This document shows positions 9,306-18,280 of a stretch of 64,000 nucleotides of DNA, in pieces. This DNA comes from Chryseobacterium turcicum (lineage in GTDB: Bacteria > Bacteroidota > Bacteroidia > Flavobacteriales > Weeksellaceae): positions 2,274,001-2,338,000 of the forward strand of contig NZ_JAJNAY010000001.1 of the NCBI RefSeq assembly GCF_021010565.1. Direction: 5' to 3'. How positions within the stretch are numbered: position 1 is the first letter of the stretch; every line of letters starts with the position of its first letter. The translations under genes and the position numbers were made by a program. The notes beneath the pieces were generated by a model that was given only the letters and a program-made list of their open reading frames with translations, searched no databases and was not told the origin of the DNA.

Positions 9306-9656
9306 ATGTCTAGAAAAGGAAATAATACAGCAGGTATTTTAGCAGGTCTTTTAGCAGGTGCTGCGGCAGGTGTAATTTTAGGAATGCTTTATGCCCCTGA
9401 GGAAGGAAAAGAAACAAGAAAAAAAATCAAAAGCAAAGCCGACGACTTAAAAGATCAGGCAAAAAATAAATATGGTGAAGTATCTGAAATAGTAAAAGAT
9501 CAGTATGATAATATCTCTTCTACTTTCAAAGAAACTGCCAATAATGTAGCACATACTGTAAAAGATGGGTATGACAAATATAAAGATCAAATCGTTTCTA
9601 AAACTACAGACATGGTAAAAGATGTAGAATCTGGATTGAACGATCTTAAGAAATAA
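9306..9656 (+). CDS. YtxH domain protein
   Basis: This 116-residue protein has a glycine/alanine-rich membrane span (ILAGLLAGAAAGVILGMLYA, residues 11-30) followed by the APEEGKETRKKIKSKADD motif of the YtxH family. The rest is one long charged helix with heptad-like spacing. YtxH proteins are small envelope/general-stress proteins of unresolved function. The next two genes, a holin-like membrane protein and a helical protein, form a set often seen together in flavobacteria, though a terminator follows ytxH here. Confidence 0.85.
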   Translation: MSRKGNNTAGILAGLLAGAAAGVILGMLYAPEEGKETRKKIKSKADDLKDQAKNKYGEVSEIVKDQYDNISSTFKETANNVAHTVKDGYDKYKDQIVSKTTDMVKDVESGLNDLKK

Positions 9657-9677
9657 TATTTAATTTTTATTGAATAT

Positions 9678-9713
9678 AAAAAAGGAACTTTAAGTAAAAG
9701 AGTTCCTTTTTTT
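9678..9713 (+). terminator. Terminator after the YtxH gene
   Basis: The stem AAAAAAGGAACT / AGTTCCTTTTTT encloses an 11-base loop and ends in seven T. It probably limits read-through from ytxH into the two following genes. Confidence 0.85.
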
Positions 9714-9737
9714 GTAACTTTTAAAAAAAATATACGG

Positions 9738-10046
9738 ATGATTGAAACTATTAAAGAATACGCATCTAAAAGAATAGATTTGCTGAAAATTGAAGCTACA
9801 GAAAAATCTTCAATTTCTGCAGGTGTTATTGCTTATTTAGTGATATTGTTGGTGGCATTTGGCTTTTTTATCATTCTCTTCAATTTTGGGTTGGCATTTC
9901 TTATTGGGAAAGCTTTAGATAATTATTCATATGGATTCTTAATTGTTGCTGGATTTTATTTTGTGGTGATGATTTTAGTTGCTACCTTTAAGAAAAGAAT
10001 CGTAAATATGGTGGCAAATAAAGTAATCGAATTTTTAAATCATTAA
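9738..10046 (+). CDS. Phage-holin-family (DUF1469-type) small membrane protein
   Basis: This 102-residue protein starts with a short amphipathic helix (IKEYASKRIDLLKIEATEKS). Two membrane segments follow (about 28-55 and 65-84), then a basic end. This is the layout of the holin superfamily 3 proteins common in non-phage chromosomes, where no lysis function is known. No phage genes surround it, and I regard it as an envelope protein. It is three bases from the next gene, so the two are coupled. Confidence 0.8.
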   Translation: MIETIKEYASKRIDLLKIEATEKSSISAGVIAYLVILLVAFGFFIILFNFGLAFLIGKALDNYSYGFLIVAGFYFVVMILVATFKKRIVNMVANKVIEFLNH

Positions 10047-10049
10047 ACT

Positions 10050-10547
10050 ATGGGCAGAAATTACGAGAGTCTGGAAGAGCTTAAAAGAAAGAAGAAACTG
10101 TTGAAAAGTGAAATTACCGATTTGGAAGCTCTTTTAACTTTTAAAAACACAAAAGAAAGCTTGAGTGCATTTACCAATGGTCTCAGCGATCAATATTTGA
10201 AAGAAAAAATTGATGAAGATGGTGAAGAAACAACGGTCATCAGAAAAGATGTTATCGCAAAACAAATCACATCTGAGGTAAAAGACCTTTTGCTAAGTAA
10301 AAATACCGCAATGGGAATTGCAGGAAGCGCATTTAAAGGTGATGCGATGGATGCTGTTGTAAAACTTGCTGTAACTGCTTTTGTGGCAAATTACGCTAAG
10401 AAAAATATGAAAAGTCCAAACTGGAAAAAGAAGATTTTGGGGGCAGCATTAATTTATGTGGCACCCATGGCTTTAAAATTTGTCCGTACAAAGTTAGAAG
10501 CTTACCAGAAAACAAAAAGTGTCTCTAGTATGGAGCAACTTATATAA
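10050..10547 (+). CDS. Helical protein of unknown function, coupled to the holin-like gene
   Basis: This 165-residue protein opens with a coiled-coil-like basic/acidic helix (LEELKRKKKLLKSEITDLEA). A glycine/alanine-containing middle follows (AMGIAGSAFKGDAMDAVVKL), then a hydrophobic helix (KKKILGAALIYVAPMALKFV) that could lie in or on the membrane. I do not recognise a characterised family. Its start is three bases after the holin-like gene, suggesting the two products work in the same envelope process. Confidence 0.75.
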   Translation: MGRNYESLEELKRKKKLLKSEITDLEALLTFKNTKESLSAFTNGLSDQYLKEKIDEDGEETTVIRKDVIAKQITSEVKDLLLSKNTAMGIAGSAFKGDAMDAVVKLAVTAFVANYAKKNMKSPNWKKKILGAALIYVAPMALKFVRTKLEAYQKTKSVSSMEQLI

Positions 10548-10559
10548 GTTTTAGAGTCA

Positions 10560-10627
10560 GAGTATTTGAGAGTTGTAGAGTATGATTAGGTTGTTACCTT
10601 CTCAAACACTAAAACTCTCAAATACTC
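10560..10627. repeat. Inverted repeat, probable bidirectional terminator
   Basis: GAGTATTTGAGAGTT (10560-10574) is repeated as its exact reverse complement at 10613-10627, with 38 bases between. It lies between convergent genes, and the right arm overlaps the stop codon of the TrmH-family gene. The GAGAGTT-type wording recurs in intergenic palindromes of this group. Confidence 0.7.
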
Positions 10628-11351
10628 AAACTTTAAAAAGCTGTCCTAAAATTATTCCTGCAGCCATAGAAACATTAAGGCTTTCTGTAGACTGTGATTT
10701 TCCAAATCTAGGAATACTTATTCTTTTGTGAAGAAATTGTTCTGTTTCATCGCGCATTCCGTTTCCTTCGTTGCCTAAAATCAAATTGATTTTCTTAGGT
10801 TTTTCAAATTGATAAATATTCTCCCCTTCCATATCGGTGCCTACATTGGTATTTTCAGTTGTCGAAAGATATTCTGTCAAATTACAATACACCATGTTTA
10901 CTCTTAGAAAAGAGCCCATGGTTGCCTGTATCACTTTTGGGTTGTAGAAGTCGACCGTATCTTCACTGCATATAATTTGTTCGATACCAAACCAATCTGC
11001 CAAACGAATAATGGTGCCCAAATTTCCGGGATCCTGAATACCATCTAAAACCAATTGAAAATCTTTGTCTTCAAACTGAGGCTCTTCAAGCAACTCACAA
11101 ACGGCTATAGAATCTTTGGGATTTCTTAGGAAACTTATTTTTTTGAGTTCATTTTCAGAGATCTGTGTAATTTCTACGTCTTTACATACAAGATTTTTAG
11201 GATCTGTAGAAAATATTTCTTTAATTTTAAAGTTAGAATTAGGAAGTTCGGAAATGATTTTATTCCCTTCAACCAAAAACAAATTGTATTTTTGTCTGAA
11301 CTTCTTTTTATCTAAAGACTGTAAAATTTTAATTGTATGAGCTGTAAGCAT
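10626..11351 (-). CDS. TrmH/SpoU-family RNA 2'-O-methyltransferase
   Basis: This SPOUT-class methylase probably modifies rRNA or tRNA ribose. I chose the ATG at 11351 (MLTAHTIKILQSLDKKKFRQ), which begins the family's substrate-binding N-domain; the frame runs six codons further upstream. The N-domain has FLVEGNKIISE. The catalytic domain has the three SPOUT motifs: LDGIQDPGNLGTIIR, LILGNEGNGMRDE and IPRFGKSQSTESLNVSMAAG. The start region overlaps the start of the divergent tamL gene by about 15 bases, so each promoter must lie inside the other coding region. RlmB/RlmH-like subtype not decided. Confidence 0.92.
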   Translation of the reverse strand: MLTAHTIKILQSLDKKKFRQKYNLFLVEGNKIISELPNSNFKIKEIFSTDPKNLVCKDVEITQISENELKKISFLRNPKDSIAVCELLEEPQFEDKDFQLVLDGIQDPGNLGTIIRLADWFGIEQIICSEDTVDFYNPKVIQATMGSFLRVNMVYCNLTEYLSTTENTNVGTDMEGENIYQFEKPKKINLILGNEGNGMRDETEQFLHKRISIPRFGKSQSTESLNVSMAAGIILGQLFKV

Positions 11352-13940
11352 TTTAAGAATTCTCCTCAAAAATATTATAAAATAATATCATTTGCAACAT
11401 TTATTGGATTACTTTATGCGTGCAGTACCACAAAAAAAGTTCCTGATGGTGAATATTTGCTTACTCACAACAATTTTGAATTTGAAGATAAAAAGCAATT
11501 TTTCGATGATGAGCTACAAGATTATGTACAGCAGAAACCTAATAAAAAGCAGCTGATTTTCATGCCGCTGAGTCTTCTTTTTTATAATGCTGCCAATCCT
11601 AAATACGATACTATTCTTAATGAATATATGACCTATCCTAGTGAGATGAGAAATCAGAAACTTCGTGATTCTCTTTTCATTAAATATAATATGCAGAGCA
11701 GTGTCGGGAAAAGTCTTTACATGGACAGGTTATTTCATAATTGGGGAACTCCGCCTGTGATTTTAGATCAGACAAGAACTGAAAAAAGTGCTCAATCTAT
11801 CGAAAAAAGGATGACGTACAGAGGTTTTTGGGATGCCGAAGTTAAATACGCCCATAAGCTTGATTCAGCCTCAAAAAAAGCATCTGTAAACTATTCAATT
11901 AAACACAATAGCCCCACAAATATCAAAGAATATTATTACAATATTCCTGATTTAGGTATAAAAGGACTTTATCAGCAAAAAATGCATGAAAGTTTGGTGA
12001 GAAGCGGGCAATTGCTTGATCAAACGGTTTTAGAAAAAGAAATTATGCGTATCAACGATTGGATGCGTGAAAATGGATATTACAGGTTCAATGCCGGAAA
12101 TGATGAAGTAGGATTTGTAGCAGATTCTCTATTAAGTCGTAAAGAAGTTCCTTTGATTTTAGAAATCCGTAAAGATTCGATAAATCGTCCTTACAAAAGA
12201 GCGACTTTTGGTAATATCGATGTTGCAATTGTTGATCATCATTCAGATTTTCCAAGAAAAACGGTGAAAGACAGTCTTAGAAGAATTAGATTTCATAAGA
12301 TGAATGAAAACTATAAGATTTCGTCGTTATGGAGAACAATTATTGTAGATAGTAAAACTGTTTATGATCAGAAAAAATTAGATCTTACCAAAAGAAATCT
12401 TTTGGCGATGAATAATTTCAGTATTCTTAAAGCCCGAGATTCTTTGAGACAAGGAGGGGCAACTTCACCAAATGACAGTATTGTAGATGTTTTATATATC
12501 CTGAAACCTTTAGATAAATATGAGCTAAAGATAGGAACAGATGTCAATTATTCACAGTTATTAAACTTAGGAGTTTCGCCTTCAGTAGATTTAACGAGCC
12601 GAAATATCTTCCGTGGAGCCGAAAACTTAACGACGAGTATTGCAGGAACTTTCGGATCTATAAGGAACCCTAAAAACTTAGATACAAGAATTTTAGCGTA
12701 TGAATATTCTGCGCAGGGATCTCTAAGCTTTCCTAGGCTTTTACTTCCATTTAACTATTACAAACTGATTCCTAAAAGATATACCCCAACATCTTCGATT
12801 GTTTTGGGAGCTTCGGTGCAGAATAATATCGGTTTGGGAAGAACCAATTTTAATACTGGTTTAAATTATTTTGCCAATGTAAATGATCAGGTATCACACA
12901 GGTTGACATTGTTTAATACTCTTTTCAGTTTAACAAAAAATAAAGACAATTATTACGATTTCTTTGTCAATGACGATGTCGTGAGACAAACGGTTTTTGA
13001 TGACTATTTTATTACTAATTCTCAAATTAAACAAGACTTTGAATCTGGAGTTTTAACCAGAGATCAAGTTTCAGAAAAAATTATTACCGATTTAGAATAT
13101 GCTGCTTCTGCAGCCCTTGACCCTAAAAGAGCAGATGATTTGATTTCTTTTTTGGGAACAATCGTCAATAAAGACAGACAGACTCAGGACGTTCTTATCT
13201 CATCGATGATTTATAATTTTATTTATAATGAAATTGGTAAAAAAGATTATCCTAATGCTTTTTATTTTAATGGAAAAGTAGAATTGGCAGGAAACATCCC
13301 GAGTGTTTTTAACAAAAAAAGACAAGACGATGGTGGAATTTTAAGAAGTCCCGAAAGAACAATTTTCGGAATTCCATACGCACAGTTTGTGAAATTTGAC
13401 TTTGATGTAAGAAAATATTTTAAATTTAATGGTAATCAAACTTTAGCATTACGCCAGTTTATCGGAATTGGTATTCCTTACGGAAATTCTTCAGCAATGC
13501 CGTTTGTGAGGTCTTATTTTAATGGAGGTTCTAATGATATTCGAGCTTGGGTTGCTTTTGGAGGTTTAGGGCCTGGAGCTTCTCAGATTGACGAAAAAGT
13601 ACGTACTTATTTAATGGGAAACATTAAGCTGACAACTAATATAGAATACAGAGTTCCGTTTACCGAAATGTATGAAGGTGCTATTTTTACAGATATCGGA
13701 AACGTTTGGAATACCGAAAATAACGGTTTTGATGACCAGTTTAAATTCAATAAATTTATTAAAGAAATGGGGATTGGTAGCGGGTTTGGTCTTAGAGTAA
13801 ATGTTGCTTACATCACATTAAGAGTAGATTTAGCGTATAAAATTTATGACCCCAATAAACCTGAAGGTGACAGATGGAGATTCCATGATATTAAGCCTTT
13901 AAAACCTACCTTAAATATCGCTTTCGGATATCCTTTTTAA
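11337..13940 (+). CDS. tamL: TamL-type BamA-family outer membrane assembly lipoprotein
   Basis: This 867-residue protein has a hydrophobic leader ending in a lipobox (IGLLYACSTTKKVPDGEYLL), which separates TamL of Bacteroidota from classical TamA. POTRA-like segments fill the first half. The C-terminal half is a 16-strand-type Omp85 barrel, with IFRGAENLTTSIAGTFGS, the conserved substrate loop RSYFNGGSNDIRAWVAFG (the VRGF/Y element, here DIRAW) and a last strand ending in LNIAFGYPF. TamL pairs with inner-membrane TamB to insert envelope components. The start at 11337 overlaps the divergent methylase gene. Confidence 0.92.
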   Translation: MSCKHFKNSPQKYYKIISFATFIGLLYACSTTKKVPDGEYLLTHNNFEFEDKKQFFDDELQDYVQQKPNKKQLIFMPLSLLFYNAANPKYDTILNEYMTYPSEMRNQKLRDSLFIKYNMQSSVGKSLYMDRLFHNWGTPPVILDQTRTEKSAQSIEKRMTYRGFWDAEVKYAHKLDSASKKASVNYSIKHNSPTNIKEYYYNIPDLGIKGLYQQKMHESLVRSGQLLDQTVLEKEIMRINDWMRENGYYRFNAGNDEVGFVADSLLSRKEVPLILEIRKDSINRPYKRATFGNIDVAIVDHHSDFPRKTVKDSLRRIRFHKMNENYKISSLWRTIIVDSKTVYDQKKLDLTKRNLLAMNNFSILKARDSLRQGGATSPNDSIVDVLYILKPLDKYELKIGTDVNYSQLLNLGVSPSVDLTSRNIFRGAENLTTSIAGTFGSIRNPKNLDTRILAYEYSAQGSLSFPRLLLPFNYYKLIPKRYTPTSSIVLGASVQNNIGLGRTNFNTGLNYFANVNDQVSHRLTLFNTLFSLTKNKDNYYDFFVNDDVVRQTVFDDYFITNSQIKQDFESGVLTRDQVSEKIITDLEYAASAALDPKRADDLISFLGTIVNKDRQTQDVLISSMIYNFIYNEIGKKDYPNAFYFNGKVELAGNIPSVFNKKRQDDGGILRSPERTIFGIPYAQFVKFDFDVRKYFKFNGNQTLALRQFIGIGIPYGNSSAMPFVRSYFNGGSNDIRAWVAFGGLGPGASQIDEKVRTYLMGNIKLTTNIEYRVPFTEMYEGAIFTDIGNVWNTENNGFDDQFKFNKFIKEMGIGSGFGLRVNVAYITLRVDLAYKIYDPNKPEGDRWRFHDIKPLKPTLNIAFGYPF

Positions 13941-14554
13941 TCTGAAGAAATTCCTAACACAAAATACACTACAGCGACCACTCTTGCAAGTATTTCGCGG
14001 GATTGGTTTCTGTAGTAACTCTCTGGTTTTGTAACATCCTGAGCATCGAATCCTAGTGCATTCATATTATTATTTCGTGCAAAAAATAATGCTCTCAAAT
14101 TATGAAAACCTTGAGAAACGATAATCACATTTTTCTTTTTGTACACATCTTTACAACGTAAAATACTTTTGTAGGTATTAAAGCCTTCTGGGTCTTCCAT
14201 AATGATTTCTTCAGGCACCCCTTCTTGATAAATAAGATAGTTTTTCATCGCAGCAGGCTCGTTATATCCTTTGCTTTTTTCGCCGCTTACGATGATTTTT
14301 TTTATTTTTCCGTGATGATAAAGCAATGCAGTGGCATCCATCCTTTTGGTAAAATAAGGATTAGAAAGCCCGGAACGCATTCTTGGTGATGTCCCTAAAA
14401 CTAAAGCCACTTCTCTAGGCGGAATTTTTGAAATTTTGGTATAGGTTCTTCCATTGGTGAGCCCAAAAACCCAGGCATTAGATAAACATATCAGAAGAAA
14501 AACAATTTCTACTGACACAAAAAATAGCTTAAATATGTTTCTGATTATTCTCAA
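13937..14554 (-). CDS. SanA/YdcF-family (DUF218) membrane protein
   Basis: This 205-residue protein has an N-terminal membrane anchor (FKLFFVSVEIVFLLICLSNA) and a DUF218 domain. The domain motifs are VALVLGTSPRMRSGLSNPYF, KKIIVSGEKSKGYNEP, EDPEGFNTYKSILRC and VIIVSQGFHNLRALFFA. E. coli SanA affects the envelope barrier to vancomycin; the enzymology of the family is unclear. The start is TTG, and TTGA overlaps the stop of the upstream flavoreductase gene by four bases, so the two are translationally coupled. The stop overlaps the end of the convergent tamL gene. Confidence 0.88.
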   Translation of the reverse strand: MRIIRNIFKLFFVSVEIVFLLICLSNAWVFGLTNGRTYTKISKIPPREVALVLGTSPRMRSGLSNPYFTKRMDATALLYHHGKIKKIIVSGEKSKGYNEPAAMKNYLIYQEGVPEEIIMEDPEGFNTYKSILRCKDVYKKKNVIIVSQGFHNLRALFFARNNNMNALGFDAQDVTKPESYYRNQSREILARVVAVVYFVLGISSD

Positions 14555-15675
14555 TTGAAATCAAAGTTAAGCTTTATTTTCTTAGTTTTTGCAATTGACA
14601 TACACGCTAATATTTTCCCATGAGCTTCCTCCTTTTCGGTAAGATATTCGTTTTCTAAAAGCTCTACTTCGCCTTCTTCCAAAGTACATTCACAGCTGCC
14701 GCAAATTCCAGATTTGCAAGAATAAGGAACTGGGAAATTTTGAATTAAAAGCTGCTGAAGTATCTTCTCGCGGTTATCTGAAAGCTCCGTTTGATAGGTT
14801 TTTCCTAAAATTTTAAAATCTACCTGCACATTTTCAATCAGTGGAAATTCTTTTTCTACAGGATAAATATCATCATTAAACTCTTCAAACAATTCAAAAT
14901 GAATATTCTTTTTAGGAATTCCGTGATGATGACAAGCGTTTGCCAACGTTTTTATCATTTCCCCTTTTCCACAAATTAAAACTTCATCCACAGCATCCCA
15001 AATCGTAGATTCTTCATCGGTATCATCTAAATGCAGAATTTGATTGATAATTAAGTTTAGTTTTTTAGCATCCAATCTTCCATAAAAAAACTGGTCGGCG
15101 GTTTTTTCCTGTGAGTAAAAATAGAAAATTTGCAGTCTGTCTTGGTGTTGCCTTGCAAGATTATCTAAAAGTTCACGATAAATAAGTTCTTCAGAATTTT
15201 TATTTCCAAGAAAAAGAAACAGTCTCGTTCTTGGTTCATTATGAAGGATATTTTTAAAATGACTTAAAATGGGTGTGATTCCAATTCCAGCCGCAAAACC
15301 AACAATAGTCCTGAATTCGCTCGGTTTAGAAACCAAAGTAAATCTTCCGTTAGGTTCACTTACCAAAATTTCATCTCCAATTTCGTAGTTTTCAAATAAT
15401 TGAGCAGTCGCTCCTTCTGTTGAGTTTATTTTAATTCCCAAACATATCTTTTTCTCATACGGAGCCGACGTCATCGAATAATCATTAATGACATTTTCAC
15501 CATGAGCCTGAAATTTTAAACTTACATATTGACCTGCTTCAAATTTAAAATTCTTTTTCAAATCCTCAGGAATTTCAAGCTCCAAAGAAAAAGTATTTTT
15601 GGTCAGCCTTTCTTTTTTAGCTATTTTTAACCGATGAAACTGCGTGAGTTTCCCTTTATAGATTTGTTGTTCCAT
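14551..15675 (-). CDS. Flavodoxin/ferredoxin-type reductase with C-terminal 2Fe-2S domain
   Basis: This three-domain electron-transfer protein (374 residues from the ATG at 15675) has an FAD-binding barrel (NDYSMTSAPYEKK is the RxYS-type motif), a NAD(P)H-binding domain (GFAAGIGITPILSHF) and a plant-type 2Fe-2S domain. The cluster Cys pattern is CKSGICGSCEC plus a late Cys (LACMS), i.e. C-x4-C-x2-C-x~30-C. It resembles PaaE/HmpA-type reductases. No oxygenase lies nearby, so the partner is unknown. A -7 box (TATTTTTG on this strand, 15692-15685) lies ten bases before the ATG; the frame extends upstream of it, which supports this start. Confidence 0.9.
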   Translation of the reverse strand: MEQQIYKGKLTQFHRLKIAKKERLTKNTFSLELEIPEDLKKNFKFEAGQYVSLKFQAHGENVINDYSMTSAPYEKKICLGIKINSTEGATAQLFENYEIGDEILVSEPNGRFTLVSKPSEFRTIVGFAAGIGITPILSHFKNILHNEPRTRLFLFLGNKNSEELIYRELLDNLARQHQDRLQIFYFYSQEKTADQFFYGRLDAKKLNLIINQILHLDDTDEESTIWDAVDEVLICGKGEMIKTLANACHHHGIPKKNIHFELFEEFNDDIYPVEKEFPLIENVQVDFKILGKTYQTELSDNREKILQQLLIQNFPVPYSCKSGICGSCECTLEEGEVELLENEYLTEKEEAHGKILACMSIAKTKKIKLNFDFN

Positions 15676-15791
15676 ACTGCAATTCAAAAATAAATAAAAA
15701 ATAATTATGAAACCGCGATTGCTCAGATTTTCTTGATAATAGAAATTTGGTTAATCATCATAAGCAACTTAATAAAATTAAAAATCTCCGT

Positions 15792-16349
15792 ATGAAAAAA
15801 ATAATTTTGACTGCCTTTTTAGCTACTGCATTGATTAGTTGTAAAAAAGAAGCTGAAAAAACGGATGAAAATATCGGTGTGACAGATTCTACAGATATTC
15901 AAAATACTCCAGAAGCAGCAAATGTTTCATTAAAATCGTTGTCTATACCAGAGACTGCTGATTTTTTACAAAAGAAAAACGATACCTTATACGTAACCAA
16001 TTTTTTTGCGACTTGGTGTGGACCGTGTGTAAAAGAAATTCCTCATTTTAAAAAGAAAATAGAAGAACTGAAAGACCAACCTGTAAAAATTACTTTTGTA
16101 AGCCTAGACCAAAAAGAAATTTGGAACACTGAAGTTCCTCGTTTTACAATGCAGCACGGAATTCAAAATCATACTGTTCTTTTAGACGGACAGCTTTTAG
16201 ACGACAGCTTTTTTAAAAATAATTTTAAAGAATGGACTGGAAATGCAATTCCGTTTACGTTTATGAGAAGAGGTGATAAAACAGACGAAACGTTGGGTAT
16301 GATTAGCGAAGAGCAACTCAACGAAAAAATTTCTACTCTTTTGAAATAA
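15792..16349 (+). CDS. TlpA-like thioredoxin lipoprotein
   Basis: This exported thiol-disulfide protein of 185 residues has a lipobox (MKKIILTAFLATALISCKKE). I chose the ATG at 15792 because 15 extra in-frame codons upstream would precede the signal. The thioredoxin active site is FFATWCGPCVKEIPHFKKK, with the Pro-after-site element GNAIPFTF. It probably works in the periplasm, attached to a membrane, in reduction of cysteines. The FecCD permease starts 21 bases later on the same strand; a functional link is possible but not shown. Confidence 0.88.
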   Translation: MKKIILTAFLATALISCKKEAEKTDENIGVTDSTDIQNTPEAANVSLKSLSIPETADFLQKKNDTLYVTNFFATWCGPCVKEIPHFKKKIEELKDQPVKITFVSLDQKEIWNTEVPRFTMQHGIQNHTVLLDGQLLDDSFFKNNFKEWTGNAIPFTFMRRGDKTDETLGMISEEQLNEKISTLLK

Positions 16350-16369
16350 AAGTTAAGCAGTAATTCAAA

Positions 16370-17341
16370 ATGTCTAAAAAATTTAAAATCCTGTGTCTAT
16401 TTTTAGTAATCGCAGTTATTTTGACAGCGCTCATTAATCTGAATACAGGATTTTTAACTTTAAATCTTCAGGATTTCTTTCAGGATTCCACCAACAGTCA
16501 GATAGCAGAAATTCGTGTAAATAGGGTTTTAGTGATGCTTTTGGCGGGAATTTCAATTCCTACCTCAGGTTTTCTCATGCAGGAATACTTTCAGAATCCT
16601 CTTGCCGGACCTGATATTTTAGGAATTACCTCAGTTGCCAGCTTATCGGTTGCATTTTATATTTTCTTTTCCCATAATATTTTCCTGCCAGAATTTTTGC
16701 AAAACAGTTTTCTCAGTTTATCGGCAATTATCGGGAGTTTAGTCTTGATGCTCGTTTTACTGTCAATGTCGAATAAATTTCAGGATAAATCATATCTTAT
16801 TATTTTCGGTTTTCTGGTTTCAGCTTTTGCAGGAGCTATTGTTTCTCTGCTTCAGTTTTATGCAGAAAATCAAAGCTTAAAAAACTATATTTTATGGTCT
16901 TTTGGAGCTAATAATATGGTGTCGAGAAATCAGATTATTGTTCTTTCTGTTTTAGTTTTTATTGGATTATTTATTTGTTTTAAAGCTATAAAACCATTAA
17001 TTGGAAATTCTCTGGGAAGTTCATATGCTCAAAGCTTAGGAGTTAATTTAAATCATTTGAAGTTGATGATTATTGTTGCTTCTTCTCTACTTTCAGCCTC
17101 TGTTACAGCGTTTTTAGGCCCGATATTATTTATTGGAATTATTGTTCCTCATTTCTGCCGATTAATTTATAATCCTTCAAAACTTTGGCAACAATGGATT
17201 TTGAATATGTTTTTAGGAATGCTCATGATGTTATTCTTTTCAATCATTGCCGAAAAATCACAAATCCCATTAAATGTAATAAGTTCAGTTTTCGGAATTC
17301 CTGTAATTTTAATGATGCTTTTAAAACAGAATAAAGTGTAA
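16370..17341 (+). CDS. FecCD-type ABC transporter permease (siderophore/haem class)
   Basis: This 323-residue membrane protein has about nine to ten transmembrane segments and the FecCD signatures: LRVNRVLVMLLAGI-type start (IRVNRVLVMLLAGIS), GFLMQEYFQNPLAGPDILGI and the late coupling motif GPILFIGIIVPHFCRLI. Such permeases import ferric siderophores, haem or cobalamin. The ATPase partner is at 18281, separated by a duplicated 539-bp segment. No substrate-binding protein gene is adjacent. The last 39 bases of this gene are duplicated downstream at 17842. Confidence 0.93.
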   Translation: MSKKFKILCLFLVIAVILTALINLNTGFLTLNLQDFFQDSTNSQIAEIRVNRVLVMLLAGISIPTSGFLMQEYFQNPLAGPDILGITSVASLSVAFYIFFSHNIFLPEFLQNSFLSLSAIIGSLVLMLVLLSMSNKFQDKSYLIIFGFLVSAFAGAIVSLLQFYAENQSLKNYILWSFGANNMVSRNQIIVLSVLVFIGLFICFKAIKPLIGNSLGSSYAQSLGVNLNHLKLMIIVASSLLSASVTAFLGPILFIGIIVPHFCRLIYNPSKLWQQWILNMFLGMLMMLFFSIIAEKSQIPLNVISSVFGIPVILMMLLKQNKV

Positions 17342-17342
17342 A

Positions 17343-17541
17343 TGTTGGTATTTCGCAAAGGCGCAAAGTTTAATTATAAAAGTGTCTGTTTTAAGGCGCA
17401 AGGATTTTATCTTTGATAAAATTTAAGGCTGTAAAATATAAGTGATAAAATAATTTCAATATTGGTTGAAAATCTTTGATTTTCTTGCGCCTTAAAAACA
17501 GTATGAAAATTTAAAAATTGCGCCTTTGCGAAATACTAACA
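17343..17541. repeat. Nested inverted repeats of the GCGCAAAGG type
   Basis: The outer arms, 17343-17366 and 17518-17541, are 24 bases long with one mismatch and contain TTTCGCAAAGGCGCAA. The inner arms, about 17386-17402 and 17484-17501, pair CTGTTTTAAGGCGCAAG with its reverse complement plus one extra A. Related single words appear at 17682-17730. The whole set is present again 539 bases later. Such Bacteroidota intergenic palindromes have no known function; the arms could form a cruciform or a long RNA hairpin. Confidence 0.85.
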
Positions 17542-17741
17542 ATAAATAATAAACAGACAACACAATGACAGAGAGGATTGCTATTGAATTTCCAATCTAA
17601 TCTATTCAAAAATGGAGTTACAAGAATTGTGAATTTTTTATAAATTAATCCGTACGAAAATTTGACTTTGTCAAATTCCTTACGCCTTAAAAACACTATT
17701 TTTGTAAAAGAAACTTTGCGCCTTTGCGATAAACCAACAAA

Positions 17742-17873
17742 ATGCACCTACAAATAAAACAAGCCAATATAGGCTATGACAAAACCTTAATTTCAAATGC
17801 TAATACATCTTTGAATTTGGGAGACGTTTGCCTGTTAATTGGTAATTTTAATGATGCTTTTAAAACAGAATAA
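17742..17873 (+). pseudogene. Chimeric 5' fragment of the ABC ATPase gene
   Basis: This is the first 100 bases of the ATPase gene left by the tandem duplication. The 43-codon frame reads MHLQIKQANIGYDKTL up to LLIGN, exactly where the Walker A glycines should begin. It then runs into the duplicated permease end out of its original frame (FNDAFKTE, stop). It lacks the whole nucleotide-binding site. Against the intact gene it has one amino acid change (Gln for Lys at position 7) and silent changes. Confidence 0.9.
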
Positions 17874-18280
17874 AGTGTAAAGGTTGGTGTTTCGCAAAGG
17901 CGCAAAGTTTAATTATAAAAGTGTCTGTTTTAAGGCGCAAGGATTTTATCTTTGATAAAATTTAAGACTGTAAAATATAAGTGATAAAATAATTTCAATA
18001 TTGGTTGAAAATCTTTGATTTTCTTGCGCCTTAAAAACAGTATGAAAATTTAAAAATTGCGCCTTTGCGAAATACTAACAATAAATAATAAACAGACAAC
18101 ACAATGACAGAGAGGATTGCTATTGAATTTCCAATCCGATGTATTCTAAAATGGAGTTACAAGAATTGTGAATTTTTTATAAATTAAGCCGTACGAAAAT
18201 TTGACTTTATCAAATTCCTTGCGCCTTAAAAACACTATTTTTGTAAAAGAAACTTTGCGCCTTTGCGATAAACCAACAAA

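Noticed and set aside
9738..10046. Holin-family gene as evidence of a prophage
   Set aside because: There are no other phage genes, integrase or attachment sites nearby. Such holin-like proteins are common on flavobacterial chromosomes.
17511..17747. Minus-strand 78-codon frame across the duplicated intergenic region
   Set aside because: It is made of the GCGCAAAGG palindromes and has no family-like sequence. The second copy of the duplicated DNA does not conserve it as a protein would be.
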